DNA of 64,000 nt, taken from positions 2,294,001 through 2,358,000 of the forward strand of contig NC_088786.1 in the NCBI RefSeq assembly GCF_949628265.1, read 5' to 3'. Made by a program: the position numbers and the translations under genes. Every line of letters begins with the position of its first letter. Position 1 is the stretch's first letter. The stretch is from Cloeon dipterum (lineage: Eukaryota; Arthropoda; Insecta; Ephemeroptera; Baetidae). A model generated the notes under the pieces. That model was given only the letters and a program-made list of their open reading frames with translations, had not been told where the DNA came from and made no database searches. Positions 48,101-59,319 of the stretch are shown in pieces.

Positions 48101-48513
48101 AAGGCCCAGTAGGTTAGACCGCCAAAAACGACGTCCACCACGTTTTTCATCATGATATTCACACCGTTTTTCAAAGACACACAGCCTGATTCAAGAAGAC
48201 CAAATCCTGCGACAAAAAATTGATTTCAAATATAACGGTCACATTCATTAAAAAATATAAGATATTCCTGATCGTTGTAAAAAAGTCGTCATTTACAACG
48301 AGGAATGTTCGAAAAGAAAATGGTTAAAAAAAATTGTAATTGTATATGCCTATTGCACAAATACCCTGCAAAAGTTATATAAATAATTTTTTGGAAGAAA
48401 ATACCTGTTTGCATAGTGAGGATAATGAAGGAAGAAGTCATAACCCAGTTCGAGTCCTCCTGGCCTAGGTCAAAGAGCCAGGGAACGTGTGGTCGGGTCG
48501 CGTTGTCACCCAT
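45195..48513 (-). CDS. Amt: AMT-family ammonium transporter (paralogue A)
   Basis: Eight exons: 48513-48405, 48206-47921, 47655-47498, 47435-47303, 46799-46621, 46570-46254, 45725-45554 and 45499-45195, giving 552 residues. Members of this family are trimeric plasma-membrane proteins with about 11 membrane helices that conduct ammonium or ammonia. The core is intact: FGLLESGCVSLKN, MMKNVVDVVFGGLTYW, WVWGEHGFL, substrate-site Asp170 in VVDIAGSGPVH, first pore His178, LGPRLGRY, FDIMDLINGVLGALV, and second pore His332 in DDPVGASSVHG. The cytosolic tail has VNWIIPIRM, ELLGADYSEH and a polar Asn-rich end (NNNNN near the C-terminus). Start: the first in-frame ATG, MGDNATRP, with an upstream GTG rejected. 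It lies head-to-tail with paralogue B, about 1.7 kb downstream of it, and converges on ORC4. Confidence 0.95.
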
Positions 48514-48839
48514 GGTGCTCTCTGTCGGACTAAACCGTGCCGTCACCCACGCCAGTCGCCAAGCAAATGAGCTTTTAATCCCTCTCCCGATCCACGGGGA
48601 CGCAGCGCCTAAAATCTGGTCACGCAGATTTTTATTATTTAGCCACCTTTGGCCTGCTTCCTTCAGTGGTACAAGGTCCTAAGCAGTCTTTTTGTGGCAG
48701 AGAAATCGTGCATTATTTCCAATTTAGGCTATTTTTGGAGCCTGTATATATAATAGCGTTGATGGTATTTGCGAAATTCCCTTGATGTTTTGGAGACATT
48801 TGGTATATCGGATTCATGTTTGTCGTAATAGCAATTGAA
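48514..48839. promoter_or_regulatory. Upstream region of ammonium transporter A
   Basis: Sequence 5' of the A start codon on the minus strand. No gene seen; presumably the promoter and 5' UTR. No clear TATA box. Confidence 0.3.
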
Positions 48840-49733
48840 TTAAATTGGATCAATAGAGGGCAAAAATTCAAAATTATTTGAATTGTTCGACGCAATAAGC
48901 AGTCGATCGATAAAAAATTTGTTCTAAATAAATACGGATGTGCAAAAATAGTCGATTTAGCAAAGAAATAATCGATTATTATAGTCGGAAATTTAGAGGC
49001 AAATAATTGGTTTTATCTATGTTCCTAAAGGCAAAAAAGTTAAAGTAGAACTTAACAATCCCCTAAAGATTAAAAATATTTTAATTTAAAAAAACGCTGT
49101 TATTCAAGAATACTCGGTGTATTTTATAAAACTGAAATGGGGTGCAGTTCACCCCGTGTCAGAATTTAAAAAAATGCTATTAATCAAGAATTATTTAATA
49201 AATTGGTTTTGGCAACCTCTCTGCTGCTTAAAACATTGAATCACGTTAAGCGGTTTTCGACGAAATAATGAGAAAATCCCCATTTTTTTCAAAATCAGAT
49301 AATAATCGCTTTTTAAATGGGTGATAATAAAAAATACTCGGTTTGGATGAAATATTCGGTTTTGAAAATCAGTCAAAATGCTTAAAAATTGATGATTCTT
49401 ACTCATTGGATAGTCCGGACATCATAAACGCAAAACAAAAAAATCAATCGATAATCGGTTTTGCACACAACCCTATAATAAAATAGTGCCAAAAATGAAC
49501 TTAATCGCTAAAGTAAAAATTCAAATTTTCTCCACAATTTACAGCGCTTGACCACATTTTCTTGGCAGATTTTAAATAAGGAGACATTTATCACCATTTA
49601 AACAGCATGCTAATTTTTCAGCCACTTCTCTTAAAAATATACACTGCCTACTCAGGTAAAATTTGGCTTCGTGTGAATCCTAAGCATTGGCAAAAAGCAT
49701 TGTCCAGGATTTTTCAGTATCAATCCTCTTTTT
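48840..49733. repeat. TTAA-type MITE family R3, copy 3, interrupted by a hAT-like MITE
   Basis: Begins TTAAATTGGATCAATAGAGGG, continues with ATTATTTGAATTGTTCGACG, then resumes after an insertion with ATTCAAATTTTCTCCACAAT, CATTTTCTTGGCAG and CAGTATCAATCCTC. The right-hand TTAA has been lost. Homologous to 21671-22114 and 40615-41218. Confidence 0.75.
48933..49475. mobile_element. hAT-like MITE nested in an R3 copy
   Basis: Sequence absent from the other R3 copies. Its ends are imperfect inverted repeats: the left end TACGGATGTGCAAAA corresponds to the reverse complement of the right end, TAGGGTTGTGTGCAAAA. It is flanked by TAAATAAA and TAATAAAA, an imperfect 8-bp duplication, as expected for hAT. 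Subterminal TCGATT motifs repeat on both sides. 543 bp, no transposase. Confidence 0.65.
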
Positions 49734-50221
49734 GGAAATCTTTGAGAAAATAGTACTGGGTGGTTTACTGTCTAAATTACTGGAGATGAAGAAAGCAATA
49801 ATCCTCAAAAATCGAGATACGATGAATTATTACTAATTAGAAAAGCTGGTGGCAAGAGTTTAAAATGTTTCGAAAATTTGTATTTTATTTTTAATTATTT
49901 TCTTTGGTATAAACTTTCAATAAAATAATTTTTATTTAACTTGGATAATTTTTGAGTTTGATCACAATCATTTTATTGTCCCTAGCTAAAAATTAACCAT
50001 ACATTAAGAACACACATTGATCAAAGACGCATGCATTTCGTATACATTTTTATTTCTTGGCGTTGCTCACACAGATATTTGCGGATAGCTTTTGGAGTGC
50101 TGAACTTTCCTCAAGCAGAAGCCAAACTCAACAGGGACCTGCACCTATCAAACGGAGAAGGCGTTTTAAAATTATTCGTCCCAAATGACATCGAGTGGCA
50201 CCTCTTTGGCTGGCTGCAGGG
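49734..50221. other. Spacer between the two ammonium transporters
   Basis: AT-rich sequence downstream of paralogue B. It presumably includes its 3' UTR; TTTATT (AATAAA on minus) occurs near 50048. No gene recognised. Confidence 0.4.
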
Positions 50222-53200
50222 CTAATGAACTATGCTGCTGTGCCTGCGAGAGCTTGGCAGCAGACCGGCTCCCGCTCCCCCCAGCATCCGACGCCGCGCC
50301 CTGGCAGATGTGGCCCTCGGAGGTTCGGCAGAGGGGGGTTGGCACGATTGTGCAGGGGGCAACGTGAGCCACGCCCCCGAACTGTCGGCCCCCGGGGGAG
50401 CCGCTCGCGTGGCGGGGGCTGGCGCTGGGCGTATCCGGCTTAGCAGCCCCACCTGGCGGCCCGCATGCTGCTCCAGCCCCCTGCTTCGACCTGTGCTGCG
50501 TCCCTGTAGGGATGCAACAAGTTTCTCCAGATATTCCTCGTGGCCTGGAAAGAAAGAGTGTTGTTATCATTCTTAAAAGAGCGTCTGTGGCGAAGTTTCT
50601 GAGCACACCAATCGATTCTTGAGGGTCGAATTAGGTAAAGTGAATATTTTTTGCAACCAAAAAGTGCAGAGGCGACGTGCGAACTTTTTTCCCCGCCAAA
50701 ACAATATGAATGCGAGAAGTGTGCATGCGTCAGAGCTGGCTGGATCTGACAAAGCAGTCATTCGTACAGGCGGTCTCTCTGCAAGTGCTCAAACCAGCTC
50801 TCACGCATGCGCAGTTCATACTGTTTTGGCGGGAAAAAAGTTCAAATATGTCGCGCAAGACTTTTTGGTCGGAAAAAATATCCATTTTCCCTAATTCGAC
50901 CCTCAAGAATCGATTGGTGTGCTCAGAAACTTCGTCAAATACGGTCTTAAACTTTTTTAAAATTGAAATTATGAGTTTTGAGATGACTTGACATTCATAT
51001 CGTTTTTTGTTTTGTTTTTTTAAAAAAACAAAGGACAATTGCACAAGACTACCTTGCTACCATTAAACGCAGTTCAAACCGCAGACTGAGTGTTTCAGGT
51101 GTGGAGCTTCCTGCATTCAAGCAACTGCAACAGCTTTGCTCTTGAATGTCCTCAGCAGAGAAAGGAGTGCTGTTGTGCTCACCAATCTGGTCTTCTACTA
51201 AGTGCAAATTAACTCGTGCAAAAATACTAATTGTACCCTTTCTACTGAATTGTGCGAGGCAATGCGAATATTCCCTTCACCTGTATTGCGGCCAACGACT
51301 GTAATATTCTGCAAACTGACGATCTGGTGTTCATTGTTCTGTTGATTGATGAGGGCTGACAGCACTCTTGAAACGCCAACCCCCTGGTGGCGAATTAGAT
51401 GTTCCGTAAGGTCTGCACCGAGCAGTTCATCGTGTGCTTTCATCCTCAAGGGAATGATTTTGTTGACAATCTGCGAGTCATTCAATTAATTCTACGAACT
51501 TTTCGTAGGAATTAATTTTACCCAAAGAATTATAAAAGTCACGGTCGCTGACCAGGTTATGTAGCATAAAGCGGCCAAAGCTTGAACGCTCAGCAAGTAC
51601 CAACCACCTCCTGTTAATAAAAAAAGGAGATCAGATGACCGTTCCAATTGTTAAATTGATTACTCTAAAATCTTCTTTTCCCAAGCGAAATAATTGAAAA
51701 GAAATTGAAGGCAATGACGCCTTACATTAAAGCGAATGCTGTGCCGCACCACAGCTGAGCTTAGCGGGAGGCATAATTTTATCAACAAGTTACATTGCAG
51801 TAAAATAGCAGTACCGTGAAGAACGCCAGATCTGCCCCTTGTGGTGTTCAACAGTTTGGGGTCGAGTGCGAAGATGCCAACTGCCAGAACACCCCACAAG
51901 CCGGCGCAGCCTGGAACATGCAGCAGAAAAAGAGAGTTTTATTACGAGCCAGATCAAAAAGTGCACCTGTCGCAATGAACACTGCGCACATACCGCGCCT
52001 ACGATGATTTATTATCGCGAGGTTGCTTTGAGGAAAGGCAAAGCTTGCGTGACTCACCGTGCACAGAGGTGGCCCCGACGGGGTCGTCAATCCTCATCCG
52101 ATCCCACAGAGGCATCATCAGACAAGCAATGGCGCCGCCGATGGCGCCAACTACCACTGCCTCCCACGGCCGGTACAAGTAGCAGCCAGCTGTAATTAGT
52201 ATTGCTTTAGTTTCTATCACATCATCTCAATCGAAATTGGCAAAATAATTAATTTCTAGTTTGGCTACACGCGCAATTTTGTGGATTTTTTATTGTTATA
52301 AAAGTTCAGTCACCAATGTCAAGAAAGGCACATAGATTGGTATGATTGCAAAAACGAGTTCATCCATGCACACATTTTGACTTTAATAAATCACCATGCT
52401 CAATTCGCAATACATATATTCCGCGCAGTATTATATAGGGGTGGGAACTACGTCAGAGGTCAATTATCTCATTAGCAGGAGGGGTATAATTGAGCTTTAG
52501 AGCTGATGAGAATTTGTTGGCCAGTGCGCAGCAACTTTCGTGCACACTTTGATGAGCGCGAGTGATGGCTTTCTTTATTACAGATGGTCTCTCGTCAAAA
52601 CGACGCGATTATGACTGGTAGGGTGCCAACGCTCAACCCTTATCCAGTCCGAGCGAATTGAATAAAAACCGCATGGAACCAGAAGTGAAAAAAACGGTTT
52701 GAGTGAAGTTTGCGAATTAAGAGAAATCATTTTTAAAACTCATGATAGTCACAAAATACTTTAAAGGCCTGAGTTTGGCGCTTCACACATTTTTTCCATT
52801 TTTTCCAACAATGATATTTCGAAATAAAGCATTAATTTCATCGTGTTAAATTGAGAGTTGCATCGCAAGCCCGCAACACTCAATCCGCTGAACGCAACTT
52901 ATCAATTTTGGCCGCAAACATACATCCAAAACGCTCCACTATCTTCCATCTGCAGCTTTACAAAAAATCCGACACACTGTTGCGGGAAAACTGTCACGTC
53001 AGCAAGCACTAATTATTTCCCTGCAAAAAACATAGCTTTGCCGTGGATTAACCCTTCTCCGAGATTAAGGCGTCAGGCAGCACGTCTTGTTTCCACCGAC
53101 TTTAGTGGGGTCTCGTGCTGTTACGCGGGTCCAACAGGTACCGCGGGCAGCCGCCTCGCAGAATAATAATCTCCCTCGAGACACGCAAAAGAACGTAAAG

Positions 53201-56200
53201 CAGCAGCAAGGATGATCGGGTTACGCGGAATAAATGAGATTATGCTACGCGACATAGTTGTGGGATGAGAGAAGAGCCGTCACCACGGTTGGATTTCGCG
53301 ACGCTCTCAATCACAGTTATGTCTGCGCAGACCATTCGCTCGAGGTCAATTCAATTTGCGACGGTTGGAAGATGTTTATAAACGAATTGTACCATTCTTT
53401 TTCATACTAGCCATTGCAGGTAATTGGAATAACATCGTGTTTGTTGTCATAAGCTTTGGAAATATTTATTTTATTTTAGTTTATTTTAAAAAGGTTAAAC
53501 ATTTTATTGGCTCTTCTGGTTGCCAATGCACCAAAGTTAATAAAAAAGTAAGAAATATGAATTAAATATATCTAAACGAGGAAAACTTAGCACATTGTAT
53601 TTCCAAATGGCAGTGGGTCGACTTACTAGTTATATTTTCAATTGCTTTCATCGTTATTTTAAAGAATGCCCTCGTATCTAAATAATATTGGCTCAAAGAA
53701 TAGCTACCCAATTTTCAGTTTTCTTCCTTTTATAGCCCATCATTAATTGGCGAGTCATTTTGGTGTCTGCAACTCACACGCAGCATCTCTTCTAGATCTG
53801 CGGTTATTGAAATTGCGTCTGGTTGCCCATGGATACAATCAATGTACACAGAGACCGGCCGGCAGCTATCCAAAGGCAGGGAAATAGGGCCTTTGCTCTC
53901 GTCCCAAGTGGTCTGTGTTGACACTTTTTGCCCGCAGTGTCAATATGCGTGCGTCTTGTCCGGGTGGAAGCGTACGCGGAGCCAAGCAATTAATCACGCG
54001 CCGAGCCCCCCTTCTTTCTCTCCATGTTGTACGAATGATTAAGAGGAGACAGCACGAGAAATGAGCCCGAACTCTTCAATTTGAATGGGAAATTATTTGC
54101 GAATTCGATGTCGTCACGTTTGACCCAGTTATACAGCAAAAGCACCCCCCGTTGCCCGAGCATGAATAGCAAGTAGCTGGAGAGAGAGAGCAAATTGCAA
54201 TTCGCATGCAGTGCCATAATCGCGCAACCACACTTGCATGCTCAGCAAACTTTTAATTAGTTGCTACAGTCTACATTTGAGAGGCTTCGAGCAGCTTGCA
54301 AACGACTTTGCCACGGAAACATAGACGGGGCGGGCGTACGTCTCACCTGTTACTGACACGAGCGACCCGAGCACACCATTGATGAGGTCCATGATGTCGA
54401 AAGTGCCCTTTCGCAGGAAGTACGAGTGCACTAAACCGACGAAGCCGCCGCCGAACGACGAGTTCATTGTAACCACGGCCGCCCTCGCCGAGTACTTCCA
54501 CTTGTGGCCGCTAATGCCGAATGTGCTGACAAAAGGAAATGGCACATATTAAAACATTAATTGTGGCTTTTCCTACTACTAAAAGGATAAAAATATAGAA
54601 AATAGATCGGACCTAAGTCTGACGCCAATTGAAGAAACACACTTTGCAAAATAAACAATACCTGCCGGAATTAAACGCCAGCCACCCCCACCAGAGCATG
54701 AAGAGTCCCATGAGTGCGTTGGTTGGGCTCCCAAGGGGCATTGGGTCAAGGCCGTTGTCATAGCGTCCCAGACGCGGACCGAGCATCGCCGTTGCGACGA
54801 GAGCTGTGCAGGTAAGCAATTTCACACATCCGCACAGAATGTTTCCGCGGGTAAACAAGAAAATGAAATCTCACCAGACGTTCCGCCGACCAGGTGCACC
54901 GGTCCCGAGCCTGCAATATCCACGACGCCCAATTTGTAAAGAAAGCCATGCTCGCCCCACACCCATCCAGCAGGTATGCAGTACACCACGGTGTTCAGCA
55001 TTGAAAAGAGGCAATACGCCTTGAAATTGCACCTGGAAAAATGTCCAAATTATTTCCCTCCAGCATTTCCGTGTGGAGAATAATCATGTTAGCTTAAAAA
55101 ATTAATTTAATTGCCGTCAGAATTGCTATATTAGCAGTTTTAATAAACATACATATATTATTGAAATAAAAGGGAACCTTCAAAGATGAAACAACAAAAC
55201 ATGCAGCTCGTCTCTAAATTACTTTCCAATTTTTTCTTTTTCTCTTTAATCAAAAATGTTTAAAGACCGTCTTTGACGAAGTTTCTGAGCACACCAATCG
55301 ATTCTTGACGGTCGAATTAGGTAAAGTGGTTATTTTTTTCGACCAAAAAGTGCAGCGCGACGTGCGTAGCAAAAGTATAACTTTTTCCCGCCAAAACAAT
55401 ATGAATGCGAGAACTGCGCATGCGTTAGAGCTGGTTTGAGCTTTTTCAGAGACCGCCTGTACGAATGACTTCTTTGTCAAATCCATCCTGCTCTTACGCA
55501 TGCGCAGTTCTCGCATTCATATTATTTTGGCGGGGTAAAAAGTTCGCACGTTGCGCTCGACCTTTTGGTTGCAAAAGATATTCACATTACCTAATTCGAG
55601 CCTCAAGAATCGAGTGGTGTGCTCAGAAACTTCTTCAAAGATGGTATTTAAACTGCTACATGGCTAAAATATTTAAAATTTAAAATGAGCATTTGACAGA
55701 TTCAAATTTCAACCTTTATTCTACTGTGAAAGAGAACTTACCTCTCTGCCATGGCGCCAGACACAATGGTGGTGGCCGTCGTTGCAAACGAGAGCTGGAA
55801 TAGGAAGGCGGCGAAGACGGGACCCATGTGGTCGCCCGTTCCTGGGTCGACCAGAAAGTCGCCGATGCCGATGAAAGGCAAACTCATGTGGCTGCGGCCG
55901 AAACTCAATCCGAAGCCAAAAGCCCAGTAGGTCAGGCCGCCAAAAACAACGTCCACCACGTTTTTCATCATGATGTTGACCTCGTTTTTCAACGACACGC
56001 AGCCTGATTCCAGAAGACCGAAGCCTATGAAAGAACAATAAAGAAGTGCCGCAGCTTCTTTAATCAAGTTGAATGAATAACTGAAACAGATTAAATCAAG
56101 CAGGAATTTTGTGACGAATATTAAAGAGAAATTTAAAAAGTTAAATTTGAGAAGTTTTAAATTTCCTGACATAAAACATCACAATAATTATGCTTTCAAA

Positions 56201-56657
56201 TCAATATATTTTTGGTACAAAAAAGGAATACCATTAAAAAACAAACCAATCGCCATTTATAAGCAAATTCAAATAGTTGCCAATGAGATTAAACCTCGAA
56301 TAAACTGAAGAGTTTAATTTGGATCTGACAGTGAGTGAAATTAAGTGGAATTTGAGCTGCGCCTGCTACTCAGCTATGCATTCCGCTCGCCATCGGCAGT
56401 GTGCGGGTTGCAGCGCCAAACAACTCGATTTTTTCGTTTTCCTCTGGTTTGGTTCACAATTTAAGAGCATCAAATAAAAAAATGTTACCTGTTTGCATGG
56501 TGAATATAATGAAGGATGAGGTCATGACGAACGTGGTGTCATCCACCGTGAGGTCGTACAGCCAAGGCACACTCGTGCTGCTGGCGTTTGTGCCATTTTC
56601 CACTGAGGCCGACGTCAAAATTGCCATCGCGCGAGAAGCTAAAACTGTCGTAGACAT
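50222..56657 (-). CDS. Amt: AMT-family ammonium transporter (paralogue B)
   Basis: Ten exons: 56657-56489, 56024-55742, 55032-54875, 54803-54662, 54525-54347, 52189-52058, 51910-51815, 51610-51522, 51470-51281 and 50544-50222, giving 586 residues with consistent phases. All AMT landmarks match paralogue A: FGLLESGCVSLKN, WVWGEHGFL, Asp189 in VVDIAGSGPVH, pore His197, FDIMDLINGVLGSLV, and second pore His354 in DDPVGATSVHG. The N-terminus is longer and carries possible N-glycosylation sites (NGT, NAS). The cytosolic tail diverges completely from A after GHEEYLE and is Pro/Ala/Arg/Ser-rich and GC-rich. Two introns interrupt the region that is one exon in A. Two family-1 MITEs lie in introns (50573-50950 and 55260-55651), and one intron is 2.2 kb. 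Confidence 0.94.
50573..50950. repeat. Fold-back MITE family 1, copy 3 (intron of transporter B)
   Basis: TTAA at both edges. Arms carry GAGCACACCAATCGATTCTT and its complement, with CGCATGCG near the centre on both sides. It lies in the last intron of the B transporter, about 30 bp from the last exon's acceptor site, whose pyrimidine tract is CTTTCTTTCCAG. Confidence 0.9.
52190..54346 (-). other. 2.2-kb intron of transporter B
   Basis: Lies between exons 5 and 6. No nested gene recognised; frames here are short and overlap on both strands. It is the longest intron of the gene and the sequence is not obviously repetitive. Confidence 0.6.
55260..55651. repeat. Fold-back MITE family 1, copy 4 (intron of transporter B)
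   Basis: TTAA at both edges: TTTAAAGACCGTCTTTGACG on the left and ATGGTATTTAA on the right. Arms pair over most of their length, and CTGCGCATGCG occurs near the centre on both arms. It lies in the intron between exons 2 and 3, about 90 bp from exon 2. Confidence 0.9.
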
Positions 56658-59237
56658 TGTAAGAACAAATCTCCCGCCAAAGAGTATTAAAAATTCCAGC
56701 TCGTGCGGTGACCGAATTCTCTTTCATCGTAAAATTTCCCATCAAACTTATTGTTGTTCCGCGCGGAAATAATTGATTCAATGTATTCTGACCGCAGCCC
56801 TCAGCTTGCGTGGCAGATATAGAGGACAAAAACAAGAATATTAATCAATTATTCAAAAGCTCGCTGATCAGCTTCGGAAATGAGTCTATTAGATCATTCA
56901 TTGGTTGCATGTTCACAGTGGAAACGAGTTGACCATACGCGCACTTCCGGGCCATTCTGTATTCACGTGAATTCTAAAAAACGACGACTACATGAAAAAG
57001 TGCTGAGCTTCGTGCTTTTAAATATATATTTTTGGCTAACGGCGAATTTAATATTCGTTTTATTGGTATAGGTAAAGAGCATCGTAAATATTTCAAAGTT
57101 AAATTAAATAGAAATTACGCATCAGTCTAATTTTTTTCATCCCGGTGGAAAAATGCTTTTTCCGCACTACATTCCTTCAAATTTTCTTTCACTAAAAAGC
57201 GAATGGAGGATAAACTCTTTCTAGAATTTTATTCAGATGAAATATAAAAAATGCCACAATGTTAACAGTTGACTATAACTTTCTACGCAGTAATTGCAGC
57301 TGCGCATTTCAATGATCCGGGGACAAAAGGTCGCTTGTATACACCTGACTGAGATTGCACGCAGGAATGTTTTTTATTGTGCGCAGAAAAGTGCCCGTGC
57401 GCCCCATAAAACTCAATTGCTGCGAGATGTGGAGCAAAGTTAGAAGAGAAGCCATCTTTCAGCCCTACGCCAGTTAAATGAATGTTTATTGGGGACTCGC
57501 CGGATGAATCCGCTCGTTGCGCGGCCACGTTGTTAAATGTTCACCGCGGAGAGCCGTCACACAGAGAACGTGCAAATTTTGATCTTCAGTAAATGAAAGA
57601 GCTCTCCACTTGAACAATATATTAAGTTAAATTCTAAGCAAATAACCTTGTTCTTTTTATATTTTCCAGAAGTTTCTTAAATTTTAAATCAATGTAATAA
57701 TACTTTTTGATAGTTTCCATTTAGGAAGAGAATATTATCAGGTGTGAATGTGCCATAAAATAAATTAAGTTTGAATTTGAATTGAATCAGGGATTTTTTT
57801 TTAATTCCAAGCTCATGTCATTGGAAAAAATCGCTGAGCGAACAAACAGAATGGCGTGTAATGTAAATGTTAACAAACTTGAAACGGTGGGGCGAACCGC
57901 AATAAAATGCAGCAGTCCGCATCATGCTTGTTACAAATAAACATAAGATAGAAAATAGACACGTCAAGCATTTGAAATAGAGCGACGCGAGATCGTGTAT
58001 TTCCAGGTGAACGAGCATTCCAACCTATGCAATGGCTTAATTTATAAAACATTTCAATAATCAATGATAAAAAATGAAATCATAATAAAGAATAGCTGAA
58101 AATAATGCAATTACGTTTTGACACATTAAAATTGCGAATCAATAATTCCTACCGTGACAATTATTTGCTGGCAAACTGGTGACGTCTCTTTGGCGAGCTG
58201 GATGAGATCTTGGGTGTCATCATTTGGTGGTTAGTGATGAACCTTTCGCCCGACTTGCCGCTTTTATATGAGCCGGCAAGAAAAGACTGCGCCAGCGCGC
58301 GCCGCACGGAATATATATATTTCGCCAGGAACACTCACTTTTGCTATCCGGCCCTCGAATCAAACATACACGGGCCAATAATTGTTGTTTGCCCTGCAAA
58401 TAATGTCCCCAAGGAACATGGAAGGATGCTGCTTTTTCAATTACGTATCTTTTTGGTATTTTGAACTGCCGTGCGCCGAATAAGATATTATGTAACGGTT
58501 TTTATCTGTAGTGGCTAAGTAATTTGATCTCTCAACCGAGAGAAGACATTTTATATTCTCCATGATAGGTATCTAAAGAATAAAACACAATTATTTTGGG
58601 CTGATAGATTAGGGAAATATTTTGCAGATTTTGAAATAATGATAGGCATATAATGGTTGAACACCTTGATTCTTACAAATGAGACAATCTACTATTGCGT
58701 TTTTCAAAAATCTTTTTATGACCAGTATATAGTTTTTTCGGTTTTTTCCGTCTCTAGAATTGGTTCTAACGGTTAATTAAATATTCATTGGTAATTTTTA
58801 TTCAGATCAGCATTTAATTAAAAATGCTTGTTTTACACTGCCGCTGTTCCACCGATTTGTATGTGTCTCTCAGACACCACTGAATAAAAGTGTCTATCCT
58901 CTTTTAATCAAGTCAAAATTTGATTTTCATGCAAATATATTAAACGGAATGGGTATCCCAGGCTACGAAAGCTTGGTTGAATTTTAAAGAATTATTATAA
59001 ATATTGTTCTAACCATTTAACAACAATTTTTGGCTAAGAGAGGTACCCTCGTACAAGAGGTAACTTTAAGCCCAAGGTTCGGACTGCAGGCAGGTAAGCC
59101 AAAATTGGCAATCGCGGCTTGGCTGTTCTCCCGCTAGTGGCGCAAGCAGCTTTGCCGACCATGACATCTACCGTTCTTTTGCACAAACTAAAAAGTCATT
59201 CCCAGGCGTTTGCTCCAGTCGACAACTTCGTGTGAAG
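56658..59237. other. Intergenic region between transporter B and the 59.2-kb exon
   Basis: Divergent upstream space: transporter B is transcribed to the left and the 59.2-kb exon to the right. No gene recognised; several short frames lack motifs. Promoters of both neighbours presumably lie here. Confidence 0.4.
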
Positions 59238-59319
59238 ATGGCGACTAGCGATGATGAGCCTATGGCGCTCTATGAAGTTTTTCAAAATTGTTTTAACAAA
59301 ATAGCCAACAAAAATCCAG
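59238..59319 (+). CDS. First coding exon of an unrecognised gene
   Basis: ATG at 59238 in a good context (GAAGATGGCG), followed by 27 codons and a consensus donor CCAG|GTGAGT in phase 1. The peptide starts [19 protein letters not shown] and continues NKIANKNP. It is acidic then amphipathic, with no signal peptide. I cannot assign a family from so short a piece. The gene would continue to the right, possibly past the window end, with the GC-rich 59320-60330 region and the inverted-repeat-bounded segment inside its first intron. Confidence 0.6.

Noticed and set aside
48514-48546. Start of transporter A at the upstream GTG codon
   Set aside because: Nuclear genes start at ATG. The first in-frame ATG at 48513 gives a normal AMT N-terminus.
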